64,000 nt of DNA from Shewanella gelidimarina. Lineage in GTDB: Bacteria > Pseudomonadota > Gammaproteobacteria > Enterobacterales > Shewanellaceae. A model generated the notes under the pieces. It was not told where the DNA came from. It was given only the letters and a program-made list of their open reading frames with translations, and made no database searches. The DNA is taken from positions 1 through 64,000 of the forward strand of contig NZ_JAKIKW010000023.1 in NCBI RefSeq assembly GCF_023283945.1, written 5' to 3'. Position 1 is the stretch's first letter, and the number at the start of each line of letters is the position of its first letter. This document shows positions 18,032 to 27,093 of this stretch, in pieces. The position numbers and the translations under genes were made by a program.

Positions 18032-19360
18032 CTATAGTTGGTTATCTACGCCGACGTTGAGCAGAGCGCCATTTTGTATATATGCCAGCGACTCTAAAAC
18101 AATACCGTTAGTATTTGCGGTGATGGCCTTATTGGCTTCTCCCGTCTTTTCGTATAAACCTGAGTACCAACCCTTACTGTCGGAATAAAGCGTATCGACC
18201 CCCGTGATTAATTTGTCTGCATAGGGCGTGTCATATAGGGCATACCAGCCGAAGGCTGCCTTGGTTGAGAGGGTTTTAAAGTCAGAAGCGTCAGCGCCAG
18301 TATCGGTGATGGTGTTCCATTTTTCACCATCTGAAAATACGGTGTTGTACACAAAGTAGGGGGCTTGGTCTATATGATCCTCACTGACGGCGGTGATAAT
18401 CCCAGAACGTTTATAGCGCTGCTCTTGAGCCTTATAAACACGAAAAGCAAAGATTCTTGATACGCTGTCAGCGCCAAATTCAATGCTATCAAGAATGTAT
18501 GACTCACTGACCACATAGTTATGTGCATGGTACTTGGCGGGATCGCGACTGTCGGTGGGCACTTCAATACCATCAATAGTGATAAACTTTAGATAGTCAG
18601 CGTACTTTAATGCATTGAACACATCTCGGCCCATTAGGCTCAGCGCCTTTGAAGCATATTCTTCGTAACCAATACGACCCTCTTGCACCAGCTCTAACCC
18701 GGAGCCTGATGCCGCCGGTCTTGAGCCAAATAGGTAACCATCTTTAGTCATTGCCCCTATTTTCCAGTGTTGCAATACACTATTAACCTGCTTGTTAAAT
18801 CTAGGGTACTGCCAAACCAAAATATTCATTGGTACCAGAATTCGGCCAATATCGATAGCCGACCAGCCAATGCCATTTTCGGTTGGTTTATTAGTGTAAT
18901 CCACCATCTGTAAAGTTCGGGTGTCGTAGGCTTTATTGGGTAGCTCATCTCTTACCAGTGGTATTCGAGATAGGGTGGCTAAGGCCTTTTCCATCTTAAG
19001 GCTGAACTCTTCATAGCGAATCACATTGAGCCTATGGGCAGAAATTAGCGCCATGAGGTAGGAAGCGGTATCCCACATCGTGGTTGATGGGTAGCCGTCT
19101 ACTGAATTGACTAGGCCGGTGTTGTCTTGATAGTTATTTTCAAAATATCGCCAAGCCGTTTTAGCCCATTGATACTCTTGTTCAGTCAATACTCGAGTCT
19201 CACGAAAGGGGATGGGCTCCGACGGGGCAAATGAAAGATTACCCATCACTTGGTTATATTCACGCGTTTCTATGGTGAAAGCGACGGCTAATGCGGTAAA
19301 CAGCCCCGCTAAGAATACAATGTGATGACGCGCTTTAACGAACGAACTACTCGATTCCAT
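18032..19360 (-). CDS. DUF3131 protein 1, membrane anchored
   Basis: The 442-residue protein has one N-terminal transmembrane helix (about 13-31) and no lipobox, so it is tethered to the inner membrane facing the periplasm. The DUF3131 blocks are canonical: ENNYQDNTGLVNSVDGYPST, MWDTASYLMALISA, LPNKAYDTRT, GIGWSAIDIGRILVPMN, QEGRIGYEEYASKALSLMG and APYFVYNTVFSDGEKWNTIT. It overlaps the 3' end of the GT2 synthase gene by 14 bases, indicating translational coupling to the synthase and probably physical coupling as well. Confidence 0.85.
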   Translation of the reverse strand: MESSSSFVKARHHIVFLAGLFTALAVAFTIETREYNQVMGNLSFAPSEPIPFRETRVLTEQEYQWAKTAWRYFENNYQDNTGLVNSVDGYPSTTMWDTASYLMALISAHRLNVIRYEEFSLKMEKALATLSRIPLVRDELPNKAYDTRTLQMVDYTNKPTENGIGWSAIDIGRILVPMNILVWQYPRFNKQVNSVLQHWKIGAMTKDGYLFGSRPAASGSGLELVQEGRIGYEEYASKALSLMGRDVFNALKYADYLKFITIDGIEVPTDSRDPAKYHAHNYVVSESYILDSIEFGADSVSRIFAFRVYKAQEQRYKRSGIITAVSEDHIDQAPYFVYNTVFSDGEKWNTITDTGADASDFKTLSTKAAFGWYALYDTPYADKLITGVDTLYSDSKGWYSGLYEKTGEANKAITANTNGIVLESLAYIQNGALLNVGVDNQL

Positions 19361-21206
19361 AATCCAACTCCTTGGCTGTTGCTATCGTGGTGGTGGCATC
19401 ATCTGTTGGTGGTGACCAGCATGCGGCGGCTATCATGCCCCACATGGCCATCATGTTATTGATGGTCCAAAAACTATTGAGGATCAAACCGCCAAGCGAG
19501 TAGGTGCCAAATGACTGGCTACTGTAGGCGTACCAAGCAAAAATCATACTGCCGAGACTCAGTGCAAAAACTGAAATTTGGGGGAGCACTAAATGGAGAA
19601 ATAATCCTTGTTGACGACTTTTAGGCGTGGTTGGAAAGCTGATTTTTTTACCGCGTAGTACCGTCCATAAAGCACGTAAGTTAACCGGGAAAAAGGACAG
19701 GAAATTGGTCTTACCTTGATAACCTGACACCCCCCATGTGCCCACCATCATGGCAAGCTCAGCAGTGATCACGAAGGGTAGGAAGTGCATATAGAAAGTG
19801 GTGTCATAGGCGCTCACGGGCGCGATACTGGTAAGGAAATACACAATAGGGCAAGCAAGGAAGATAATATTCCAAATAGCCGATAGGTTTGACCAAAAAC
19901 TGGCACCATACATTAGCTTTTGTTTCAGGTTCATGCCTTTTTTAAACAGCGGATTATCGTTCATAAAGATATCAATTGAACCGCCTGAATATTTAAAGCG
20001 TTGTACGGTCCAGCTTTGTAGATCTTGTGGTGACAGCATCTTACTTTCTATCTGCGTATGCTGAATTGAGCGCCACTCTCGCTCGGTATCGCCATGCAGA
20101 ATGAGTGATGTATATATATCTTCTGAAACGTGGAATTTATAGGGGGTAAACTCAGTATCAAAGATGATCTCTTGGCGTAAGTTAGTCGAGATATCCTTGT
20201 CGACGTTTTTCTCCTTTGTGATCTTACGGATCTGTTTTTCTACTTCCTCGTGCTCTTGACTTATCTGGTGGCTATAGCTGCGTAACGCCGCTTCCATAAC
20301 CGCTTCTCGACGGTGTATAGAACCTGCTCCGCAGCAAAACGAAGCATTGGCCCAATTACGACGACGCTGAATGACGTCATAGAACATTTGTGGATCGTTT
20401 GCGTATGGATCACGGCCTAATGTGACTGGGCCATAGATTTTTTCAAAGGCGCTGCCAAGCCAGCTGACAGGAGTGCCCAAGCGTTTCTTTAACCAAGCAG
20501 GGAGTCTTTCTCCGGCGGGCAAGTCAAAAAACCATTGCGGTGTTTGCACCCAAGCGACATCTGGGTCCTTAAAGTAACCTAAAGTATTCTCTAAGATACT
20601 CGGAAAAGGGCGGGTATCAGCATCACAAATAACAATAAAGTCGCCATAAGTCTGCTCTAACGCATTCCGTAAGTTACCGGCTTTGTAGCCGACATTATTA
20701 TCGCGAGTAATGTATTCAACGCCCATATTGGCTGCAAGCTGCGCCATTTCGGGACGTCTGCCATCATCGAGTATAAAGATCCTCATCTCTATTTCATGGG
20801 GGTAACGTACCTTTAGGGCATCTCGAATACTCAGTGCAACGAGTTCTGGCTCCTCGTCGTAAGTGGGAAACATAATATCCACACAAATAGGCCTGTCATC
20901 CATCGGATCATTGATGCATTCATTAATGGTGGCTGGTGGACTTTTTATGGGCTCGTCAGCTGTTTTCCAGAGGTTAAAGGCAAAGAGGACAGAACCCACA
21001 AAGGCGCAGGATTCGGCAAAGGCCAAAGGCAGTGAAAACCACATTGCATCGTAGTTGAGCGCAAAGCCCCAGCGCCAAACTAAGTACCATATTCCTAACG
21101 CAATATTACATGTCGCTAAGTATTGATATAGCAATTCCCGTGAAGGGCTGTAACTTGCCGGTTGAGGTGGAGTGCGTTTCTCGAACTCATTGAAGTAAAA
21201 ATCCAT
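19347..21206 (-). CDS. Membrane processive GT2 synthase (cellulose-synthase-like)
   Basis: The 619-residue protein has two helices before (about 28-80) and four to five after (about 425-600) a cytoplasmic GT-A domain. The motifs are in order: DDG at 147-149, DAD at 195-197 in VICDADTRPF, SED at 361-363 in the TED position, and QRFKY at 402-406 in the place of Q(Q/R)xRW. The last motif is altered at both final positions (Lys for Arg, Tyr for Trp). A charged insert (about 310-350) precedes SED. It should polymerise a nucleotide sugar and thread the glycan through the inner membrane. There is no PilZ domain, so direct c-di-GMP control is not evident. The product is unknown; a beta-glucan-like polymer is a guess. 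Confidence 0.85.
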   Translation of the reverse strand: MDFYFNEFEKRTPPQPASYSPSRELLYQYLATCNIALGIWYLVWRWGFALNYDAMWFSLPLAFAESCAFVGSVLFAFNLWKTADEPIKSPPATINECINDPMDDRPICVDIMFPTYDEEPELVALSIRDALKVRYPHEIEMRIFILDDGRRPEMAQLAANMGVEYITRDNNVGYKAGNLRNALEQTYGDFIVICDADTRPFPSILENTLGYFKDPDVAWVQTPQWFFDLPAGERLPAWLKKRLGTPVSWLGSAFEKIYGPVTLGRDPYANDPQMFYDVIQRRRNWANASFCCGAGSIHRREAVMEAALRSYSHQISQEHEEVEKQIRKITKEKNVDKDISTNLRQEIIFDTEFTPYKFHVSEDIYTSLILHGDTEREWRSIQHTQIESKMLSPQDLQSWTVQRFKYSGGSIDIFMNDNPLFKKGMNLKQKLMYGASFWSNLSAIWNIIFLACPIVYFLTSIAPVSAYDTTFYMHFLPFVITAELAMMVGTWGVSGYQGKTNFLSFFPVNLRALWTVLRGKKISFPTTPKSRQQGLFLHLVLPQISVFALSLGSMIFAWYAYSSQSFGTYSLGGLILNSFWTINNMMAMWGMIAAACWSPPTDDATTTIATAKELDYGIE

Positions 21207-21313
21207 TTATCATCTCTCCGTGCACTTATTTTTATCGGTACGATAAGGCACATTTCCATCTTCCGGCTGCATTAAGTCGGACCATGTCGACTGAGCAGTG
21301 GTTCGGTATTGGG

Positions 21314-21763
21314 TTAGCTTGCGCTACGTTGTAGCTTTAAGGTATTGCGATTTTGGTGCGAAAAATATTCTAACTTGTCTGACAGTTCTTGAATGATCTT
21401 CAGTCCTCTTCGGCTTTGCTGCCAAGTTTCGGGATCATCTGCTAAGGGCTCAATAAAGTCTGTTTTGAGTAACTCTTCAAGAACACCATGAGGTATGGAT
21501 TGACCAAAGTCAGAGATCTCAACGATAAGATCTTTGGCATTGGTCAGATACGAAGTCGCTTCAAACTTATCACCGTCATTGTTGCCATAGGCGTGCTCAA
21601 AAACATTGTTAACGACTTCAACCAGGCAAAGCTCCATTTGACCGACTATTGACTCATCAATCCCGAGGCTATTCCAGTAAGGCACTATGTCATCAGCGAC
21701 CTCTCTAGAAGCCTCTAAACTACTGAGATATTCTTTGTGAAACTTCCTTGTATTCACGTCCAT
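21314..21763 (-). CDS. RsbW/SpoIIAB-like serine kinase (HATPase)
   Basis: The 149-residue single GHKL-ATPase domain has an N box in ELCLVEVVNNVFEHAY, a G1 box in EISDFGQSIP and a G2-like RRGLKIIQELSD. The size and motifs match the anti-sigma-factor kinase family, which phosphorylates a STAS partner on serine. A STAS partner and a PP2C phosphatase are encoded two and three genes upstream. The gap to the nucleotidyltransferase is 9 bp and to the synthase 107 bp. Whether it sequesters a sigma factor, or acts directly on the polymer machinery, cannot be seen from the sequence. Confidence 0.85.
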   Translation of the reverse strand: MDVNTRKFHKEYLSSLEASREVADDIVPYWNSLGIDESIVGQMELCLVEVVNNVFEHAYGNNDGDKFEATSYLTNAKDLIVEISDFGQSIPHGVLEELLKTDFIEPLADDPETWQQSRRGLKIIQELSDKLEYFSHQNRNTLKLQRSAS

Positions 21764-21772
21764 AAGCTAACC

Positions 21773-22963
21773 TTATTTAACCTGCTGTAACGGCACGGGA
21801 TTAGCTTTAGGTGCCAGCGTGCTGTAGATGTCGTTAATGCTAGATCTACCCATCAAGGGCCTAGAGACGTTACGATTTTTCAGTATATGTACGTATAAGC
21901 AATCCGCTAACAGTTGGGTATAGCCGTCATGGCCTAATAAGTAATCGCCAAACATGGTTTTGTTGACGATGTAAGCGTCATTGGCTAAATGAATGTAGTC
22001 ACAAATCAAGGTGTTACTGACCAGGCTCTTTGCGTCAACCTTACAATTTGCACCGACAACAGCGGGGCCAATAATCGTTGCACCATCTTGGACTTCACAG
22101 CCACTGCTGATGATGACGGGGGGGGTGATTTTACATTTTGAGATGTCGATTTGAGTGTTAATGCCCACCCAGACGCCAGGAGCTAGCTGTGTCCCCGGAA
22201 TGGGATAGCCCTTTACTTTGCCGTTTAAAATATCGCTGGTCACTTCCCAAACATCTTTGACTTTTCCGACATCTAGCCACTGAAAGTCCATATTAACGGC
22301 ATAAAAATGTGCCTTTCTTTCTACTAGTAGTGGGAACAGATCGCTGCCGATATCAAATTCGACGTCTTTAGGAATAAAATCAAAAATGGCAGGCTCGAAG
22401 ATATAGATCCCAGTGTTGATTTTGTTAGAAAGAGCTTCTGACTCGAGTGGTTTTTCTTGAAAGCTAACCACTTGCTCATATTTGTCTGTCACAACTACCC
22501 CGTATTTACTGACCTCCGATGAAGGCACTTCACGGGTAATAATCGTTGCCAGACCTCCGTGGCTCTTGTGGTGTTCGACTGCTTTTTTGAGATCGAGGTC
22601 AATCCAGGCATCGCCGCATACAACAACAAAAGTTTCATCAAAAAAGCCCGAGAAATCTTGTACTTTTCGCATACCCCCGGCAGAGCCTAACGCTTGGCTA
22701 ACAAACTTCCCATTAACTTCAGTTGCTTCATAGGAATAGGAAAGCTGTACGTTGAAATGGTGACCATCACCAAAATAGTTTTCAATAATTTCGGCTAAGT
22801 GGCTGGTGTTGATTACGATTTTATCTATTCCATGCTTAGCGAATAATTGGATCATCGACTCCATTACCGGTTTGCCGAGTATGGGGACCATTGGCTTTGG
22901 AATTGCGTAAGATATTGGCTTAATACGAGTGCCTTTTCCTGCGGCGAGAATCATTCCTTTCAT
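21773..22963 (-). CDS. Sugar-1-phosphate nucleotidyltransferase with left-handed beta-helix
   Basis: The protein has 396 residues from the ATG at 22963 (GAGGT seven bases upstream). The N-terminal pyrophosphorylase domain has the signature MILAAGKGTRIKP, then IPKPMVPILGKPV and the metal site VVCGDAWIDLD. From about residue 240 the C-terminus has hexapeptide-type beta-helix repeats (PGVWVGINTQIDISKCKI, GCEVQDGATIIGPAVVGANC). It activates a hexose-1-phosphate to the NDP-sugar that feeds the synthase. Glucose versus mannose, and UDP versus GDP, cannot be decided by eye. It sits between the STAS and ATPase genes with gaps of 13 and 9 bp. Confidence 0.85.
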   Translation of the reverse strand: MKGMILAAGKGTRIKPISYAIPKPMVPILGKPVMESMIQLFAKHGIDKIVINTSHLAEIIENYFGDGHHFNVQLSYSYEATEVNGKFVSQALGSAGGMRKVQDFSGFFDETFVVVCGDAWIDLDLKKAVEHHKSHGGLATIITREVPSSEVSKYGVVVTDKYEQVVSFQEKPLESEALSNKINTGIYIFEPAIFDFIPKDVEFDIGSDLFPLLVERKAHFYAVNMDFQWLDVGKVKDVWEVTSDILNGKVKGYPIPGTQLAPGVWVGINTQIDISKCKITPPVIISSGCEVQDGATIIGPAVVGANCKVDAKSLVSNTLICDYIHLANDAYIVNKTMFGDYLLGHDGYTQLLADCLYVHILKNRNVSRPLMGRSSINDIYSTLAPKANPVPLQQVK

Positions 22964-22976
22964 AACATCTACCTCT

Positions 22977-23309
22977 TTAAGCGGTTGGAGCCAGTGCATC
23001 TTCAATTGTTGGATGGCTTAGAATGAGCTTATCCATACGGGTTAGCTTAAGAAGATCTATTACCGGTTTTTGTGGGTTCACAATACTAATTTTGGTGTTG
23101 CGGAGCATTTTATAAGCACCCATTACGGCCCCAAGACCACTGCTATCCATAAAGCGAACTTGACCTAAATCAAGCACTAACTGCTCTCGAATATTGCCTT
23201 TGATTCGTTCTAGCTGTTCTCTAAATGCGGGAGCCAGTTTTGCATCAAATCGGCCTTCGTTCACCTGAACTATGGTGTATTGACCTTTTTCAATAATATC
23301 AAATTGCAT
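22977..23309 (-). CDS. STAS-domain anti-sigma factor antagonist
   Basis: A STAS domain of 110 residues. The motif RFMDSSGLGAVMGAYK carries the expected phosphorylatable serine, Ser56, directly after Asp55. In SpoIIAA/RsbV-type switches the unphosphorylated form binds the ATPase kinase or another target, and a PP2C phosphatase regenerates it. Both partners are encoded in the same unit: REC-PP2C 12 bp upstream and the ATPase downstream. Related switches control biofilm polysaccharide in other gammaproteobacteria, for example SypE-SypA in Vibrio fischeri. Confidence 0.9.
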   Translation of the reverse strand: MQFDIIEKGQYTIVQVNEGRFDAKLAPAFREQLERIKGNIREQLVLDLGQVRFMDSSGLGAVMGAYKMLRNTKISIVNPQKPVIDLLKLTRMDKLILSHPTIEDALAPTA

Positions 23310-23321
23310 AATGTTTCCTCT

Positions 23322-24539
23322 TTATTCGCCTTGCCATTCGAGGGCAAGTAGGCTTATGTCATCATCAAACTGCATTGCGCCACTCCAAGCACTTACTCTG
23401 GTGACAATGGTGTCAGTCTGTGTGCCGCTAGGCTCATTACTTAGTGCTAGAACGAGTTGTTTTAACCCCGCCTCTGAGTATTGGTTTTTATGTTGATCTT
23501 CTGCTTCTGTTATCCCATCGGAATAGAGGAAAACCCTATCGCCCGGCTGAAGTTGCACTTGGTCTGTTTGGTAGTCAGCAAAGTCAAACATGCCCGCAAC
23601 AAAGCTATCTTGTTCTATGAATTCACAGTAATTCTTTGATTTCTGTAGCCAGATCATCGGTGGGTGTCCGGCAAAAGAATAGGTAAGTAACCCACTTTTG
23701 GTATTCAACACGGCGTACACCATGGTGAAATAAAGGTTGTTTTGATCTTGGCTTATATAGCTTTGATTTAGGTGTGAAATGACTTCGCTTGGCTCGATAA
23801 GGCTATAAAAGGGGTCAGTATCTTTTTTGCGTTTGACGTTCGAAGTGGTCGCGGAATTAGAACTGATACTTTGCTGAATGGAAAAAGACATTAAAGCTGA
23901 AGCGACGCCGTGACCCGCGACGTCAAATAGGTATATAGCAATATGATCTTCATCTAACTGCATGCAGCCAAGCATATCGCCGCCAATTTGCGCACTGGGA
24001 ATATGGGTATAGTTAATTTCAACGCCTTTAAAACGGGTTTGATTAGGCAGCATGCGTTGAATGAGATCACTGGCGCACTCTAGATCTTGCTTAATTGTCG
24101 CATAAGCACGATCGAGCTCGATGTTCTTAGCAACGAGTTGGTTGTGTAGCTCTAATGTTCTGAACCCTGCCTTGAGTCTTGCATCTAGCTCATTGATATT
24201 GGTATCTTTTGCCACAAAATCATTGGCACCCGCATTGATCCCCTCAACAATGGAGTCCTTATCATCGCGGCCTGAGAGCAGTACGAAGAATATGTAGCGG
24301 CAATATTGTGGGGACTTAAGGTGATAGCAGAGTTCAATACCGTTGAGCTCAGGCATCATCCAATCACTGAGCACTAATTGAATATTGGGGTGCGAGTCAA
24401 GTTGAGTTAATGCCTCTAAACCATGCTTAGCGGTCACTACTTGATAGCCACGAGAAATCAACATTTGCGATATCATCAGCAGCATGACTTTGTTGTCTTC
24501 TACGAGTAGGATCTCTCTGGTCAAAGCGGCAGCCTCCAT
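23322..24539 (-). CDS. Response regulator with PP2C (SpoIIE-type) phosphatase output
   Basis: This 405-residue protein has a receiver (about 8-125; EDN acidic pair, acceptor Asp in LSDWMMPE, Ser in LLSGR, Lys in VAKD) and a coiled linker. It is followed by a PP2C domain (about 170-400; IGGDMLG, FDVAGHGVASALM, FAGHPPM, LYSDGITEAED, FDDDISLL) with all metal ligands. Phosphorylation of the receiver should gate dephosphorylation of the STAS partner. It lacks the extra kinase domain of SypE/CrsR-type proteins; that activity is on the separate ATPase. The ATG at 24539 has only a weak site, whereas a TTG at 24524 has GGAGG seven bases upstream, so the true start may be 24524. It is the first gene of the train. 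Confidence 0.88.
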   Translation of the reverse strand: MEAAALTREILLVEDNKVMLLMISQMLISRGYQVVTAKHGLEALTQLDSHPNIQLVLSDWMMPELNGIELCYHLKSPQYCRYIFFVLLSGRDDKDSIVEGINAGANDFVAKDTNINELDARLKAGFRTLELHNQLVAKNIELDRAYATIKQDLECASDLIQRMLPNQTRFKGVEINYTHIPSAQIGGDMLGCMQLDEDHIAIYLFDVAGHGVASALMSFSIQQSISSNSATTSNVKRKKDTDPFYSLIEPSEVISHLNQSYISQDQNNLYFTMVYAVLNTKSGLLTYSFAGHPPMIWLQKSKNYCEFIEQDSFVAGMFDFADYQTDQVQLQPGDRVFLYSDGITEAEDQHKNQYSEAGLKQLVLALSNEPSGTQTDTIVTRVSAWSGAMQFDDDISLLALEWQGE

Positions 24540-24636
24540 GCTGATTGTTCCCAACGAGCTGCAAAATAATGCGCCGTCGTTCAAATAAGTCCTTTTACTT
24601 TCCAAAAGTCTAGTAGTGAAATTCTGATACAACAAG

Positions 24637-24675
24637 AAAGCGCACGCGACTATTTAAAGTCATCGTGCGTTTTAT
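24637..24675 (-). terminator. Probable bidirectional hairpin 3' of the ygbA-like gene
   Basis: The arms GCGCACG.CGACT and AGTCA.TCGTGCG (about 24641-24671) form a long, slightly interrupted stem with T-rich flanks on both strands. It separates the ygbA-like gene from the polysaccharide train. Confidence 0.6.
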
Positions 24676-24758
24676 GGCTTTTTCTATTTGAGATTAGACG
24701 TGTTTAGCGCTTTGAATACCTTGATGGGTTTTACATAAGCGTTTAACTTAAAGAGGCA

Positions 24759-25154
24759 TTAATCTTTAATATTTACTTTGATTCTAAGGTGCCGATTTGA
24801 ACATTCTACTGGGGGTTTTACCGGAGCGTCCTTACGTTCAGATAACAGGTGCCTTATTGCCATAATCGGATGTGGCAGCAACATTCTAGGGCCTGCATAA
24901 ACCATTATTTCTCTCGCTTTGGCCTTCATATGGGGTTTATAGCAATGCACTGGGCATTTGTTGCATGTTGGCTTATCTTGTCCATAAGGGCATCTATCTA
25001 ATCGGGTATGAGCATACTCAGTAAAGTCTTGGCAATCTTGGCATAAGCCAGCATTACCGCTTCCATGGTGTGCTTTGCAGTAGATTTCAACCATAGCAAA
25101 GATGGTTCTAAACTCGCTAAGCAATTTGCCACTTAAAAGTTGTTCGAAAGCCAT
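24759..25154 (-). CDS. ygbA: YgbA-like nitrous-oxide-stimulated promoter family protein
   Basis: The 131-residue cysteine-rich protein has CKAHHG, CQDCQDFTEYAHTRLDRCPYG, CNKCPVHCYKP and MVYAGPRMLLPHPIMAIRHLL, the pattern of the YgbA family. In E. coli, ygbA is induced by nitric oxide and helps recovery from nitrosative stress. The conserved cysteines probably bind a metal or an Fe-S cluster. It is monocistronic, with its own terminator at 24637-24675. I could not find a convincing NsrR operator; a 10-bp inverted repeat lies about 90-140 bp upstream (25245-25292). Confidence 0.85.
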   Translation of the reverse strand: MAFEQLLSGKLLSEFRTIFAMVEIYCKAHHGSGNAGLCQDCQDFTEYAHTRLDRCPYGQDKPTCNKCPVHCYKPHMKAKAREIMVYAGPRMLLPHPIMAIRHLLSERKDAPVKPPVECSNRHLRIKVNIKD

Positions 25155-25244
25155 GGTATACCTTAGTCAGTTACTGGGTTATTGATATCATAAAAGCCTA
25201 GAGAGCGACAAACAAAACGGATGCTTGAAAATTTGAAGGTGCGC

Positions 25245-25292
25245 ACAAAATAGCGCTTTAAACGCGATTGGGTTTATCGATAGCTATTTTGT
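25245..25292. repeat. 10-bp perfect inverted repeat ACAAAATAGC
   Basis: The arms at 25245-25254 and 25283-25292 are perfect reverse complements with a 28-nt interior. They lie in the 348-bp gap between the divergent ygbA-like and EP-repeat genes. The rest of this gap is AT-rich and holds a short palindrome (about 25463-25478) but no other gene I can support. The repeat could be an operator for either gene. Confidence 0.5.
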
Positions 25293-25502
25293 AAAAATAG
25301 ACTGAGTTTTTGCTTATAAAGCTGTCTTTTGAGCTATTTTGGCCAATATAGTGCATTAATTTTGATACCCGGTTAAAAAAGAGATATAAATACTTGATTG
25401 TATGAAAGAGAATGCATTAATAATAACGTTCTATTTTTACGCGTTTTAAAATGCATAACAAGACTCACATATGAGTCTCTGGCCAACCACTGGTGGAACA
25501 CA

Positions 25503-26273
<771 letters not shown>

Positions 26274-26342
26274 AGCGATGCCAGTAAAGTTCATCAATCG
26301 CTGACGAAGCGGTGTAGAATAAGCTAAATTGCTTACGATAAA

Positions 26343-26368
26343 GGCGAACATTTGTTCGCCTTTTTTTA
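26343..26368 (+). terminator. Rho-independent terminator
   Basis: The perfect palindrome GGCGAACATTTGTTCGCC at 26343-26360 is followed by seven T. It ends the EP-repeat gene transcript. Confidence 0.92.
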
Positions 26369-26385
26369 TTTAGAGGACCTTCAGC

Positions 26386-26679
26386 ATGAAATTGCGTTTA
26401 GTGTGCTTCATTTCATTTTTATCTCTTGGTTTAACGGCATGTACTGACTCACCAGAGTGGACATTGCTTTATTATCCGAGCGCAGCAGCAAAGCCGAGTG
26501 TCGAGCAGTCTGCAGAGTTTATAAGTGGTTACTATGCGTCGGTTGAACAATGTCATGCCAAAGGCAAAGGTTTACTGCGCTTGAGTGATGATAAAAATGC
26601 CGATTATGTGTGTGGCCATTTGTGTGTTGCCGATGGTAAAACATTGGTTTGTCAAAGCCAGATATCGTCTGCCGAGTAA
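26386..26679 (+). CDS. Small lipoprotein of unknown function
   Basis: The 97-residue protein has the lipobox LTAC (lipidated Cys19). The mature part contains four further cysteines (EQCH, YVCGHLC, LVC), likely two disulfides. It follows the terminator at 26343-26368, and AGAGGAC is the ribosome site. I do not recognise the family; a periplasmic, membrane-tethered location is supported by the lipobox. Confidence 0.75.
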   Translation: MKLRLVCFISFLSLGLTACTDSPEWTLLYYPSAAAKPSVEQSAEFISGYYASVEQCHAKGKGLLRLSDDKNADYVCGHLCVADGKTLVCQSQISSAE

Positions 26680-26740
26680 ATGGAATTCGATAACGTTCGA
26701 CAAGTACACCCCATACAAAAGAGTCGTGAGAGTTAGCTAG

Positions 26741-27046
26741 ATGAAACTAAATGCTATTACGTTAGATCGTCAAACCTTGAGCTTGTCGGTACAAGCAGAT
26801 ATTGATTTTGAGCTGTTTGCCCAATTTGCTGAGCCTTTTGCCGCGGCGATTGATTGCAGGGTTGTTGAAAGACAATGGGGCGCAGATAGGCATCAATGGT
26901 TATTGGAGTTTGAAGGCACCCACCTACAACTGCATTATGAATTTTATGGCGACATATGTTGGCTTTCAACTGAGAGAGAAGACGAGTTCGATGTGCTGGT
27001 CTATCTAGCCGAACTGATGCAGTCTTACCTTGTGGCGCAAGCATAA
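26741..27046 (+). CDS. DUF3630-like small cytoplasmic protein
   Basis: The 101-residue protein is acidic and aromatic-rich: a strand-rich first half and the tail LHYEFYGDICWLSTEREDEFDVLVYLAELM. Length, sequence character and position directly upstream of srkA fit the small DUF3630-type family of Shewanella and Vibrio, but I assign this from memory with moderate confidence. There is no signal peptide and no known function. It is separated from srkA by 47 bp and probably co-transcribed. Confidence 0.65.
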   Translation: MKLNAITLDRQTLSLSVQADIDFELFAQFAEPFAAAIDCRVVERQWGADRHQWLLEFEGTHLQLHYEFYGDICWLSTEREDEFDVLVYLAELMQSYLVAQA

Positions 27047-27093
27047 CATTAGCCTGAGTTACACCGAGTCACTTTTAGCTAGAGCATTAATAG

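Noticed and set aside
21240..21313. Second MITE copy before the GT2 synthase
   Set aside because: Only two short matches (12 and 10 bp) in the right order; no terminal repeats. Kept only as a remark under the 3895-4114 finding.
23322..24539. Single-protein SypE/CrsR-type switch
   Set aside because: There is no GHKL kinase domain in this protein; that function is on the separate gene at 21314-21763.
25155..25400. NsrR operator upstream of the ygbA-like gene
   Set aside because: No convincing paired AAGATGCATTT-type half sites were found; only an unrelated inverted repeat.
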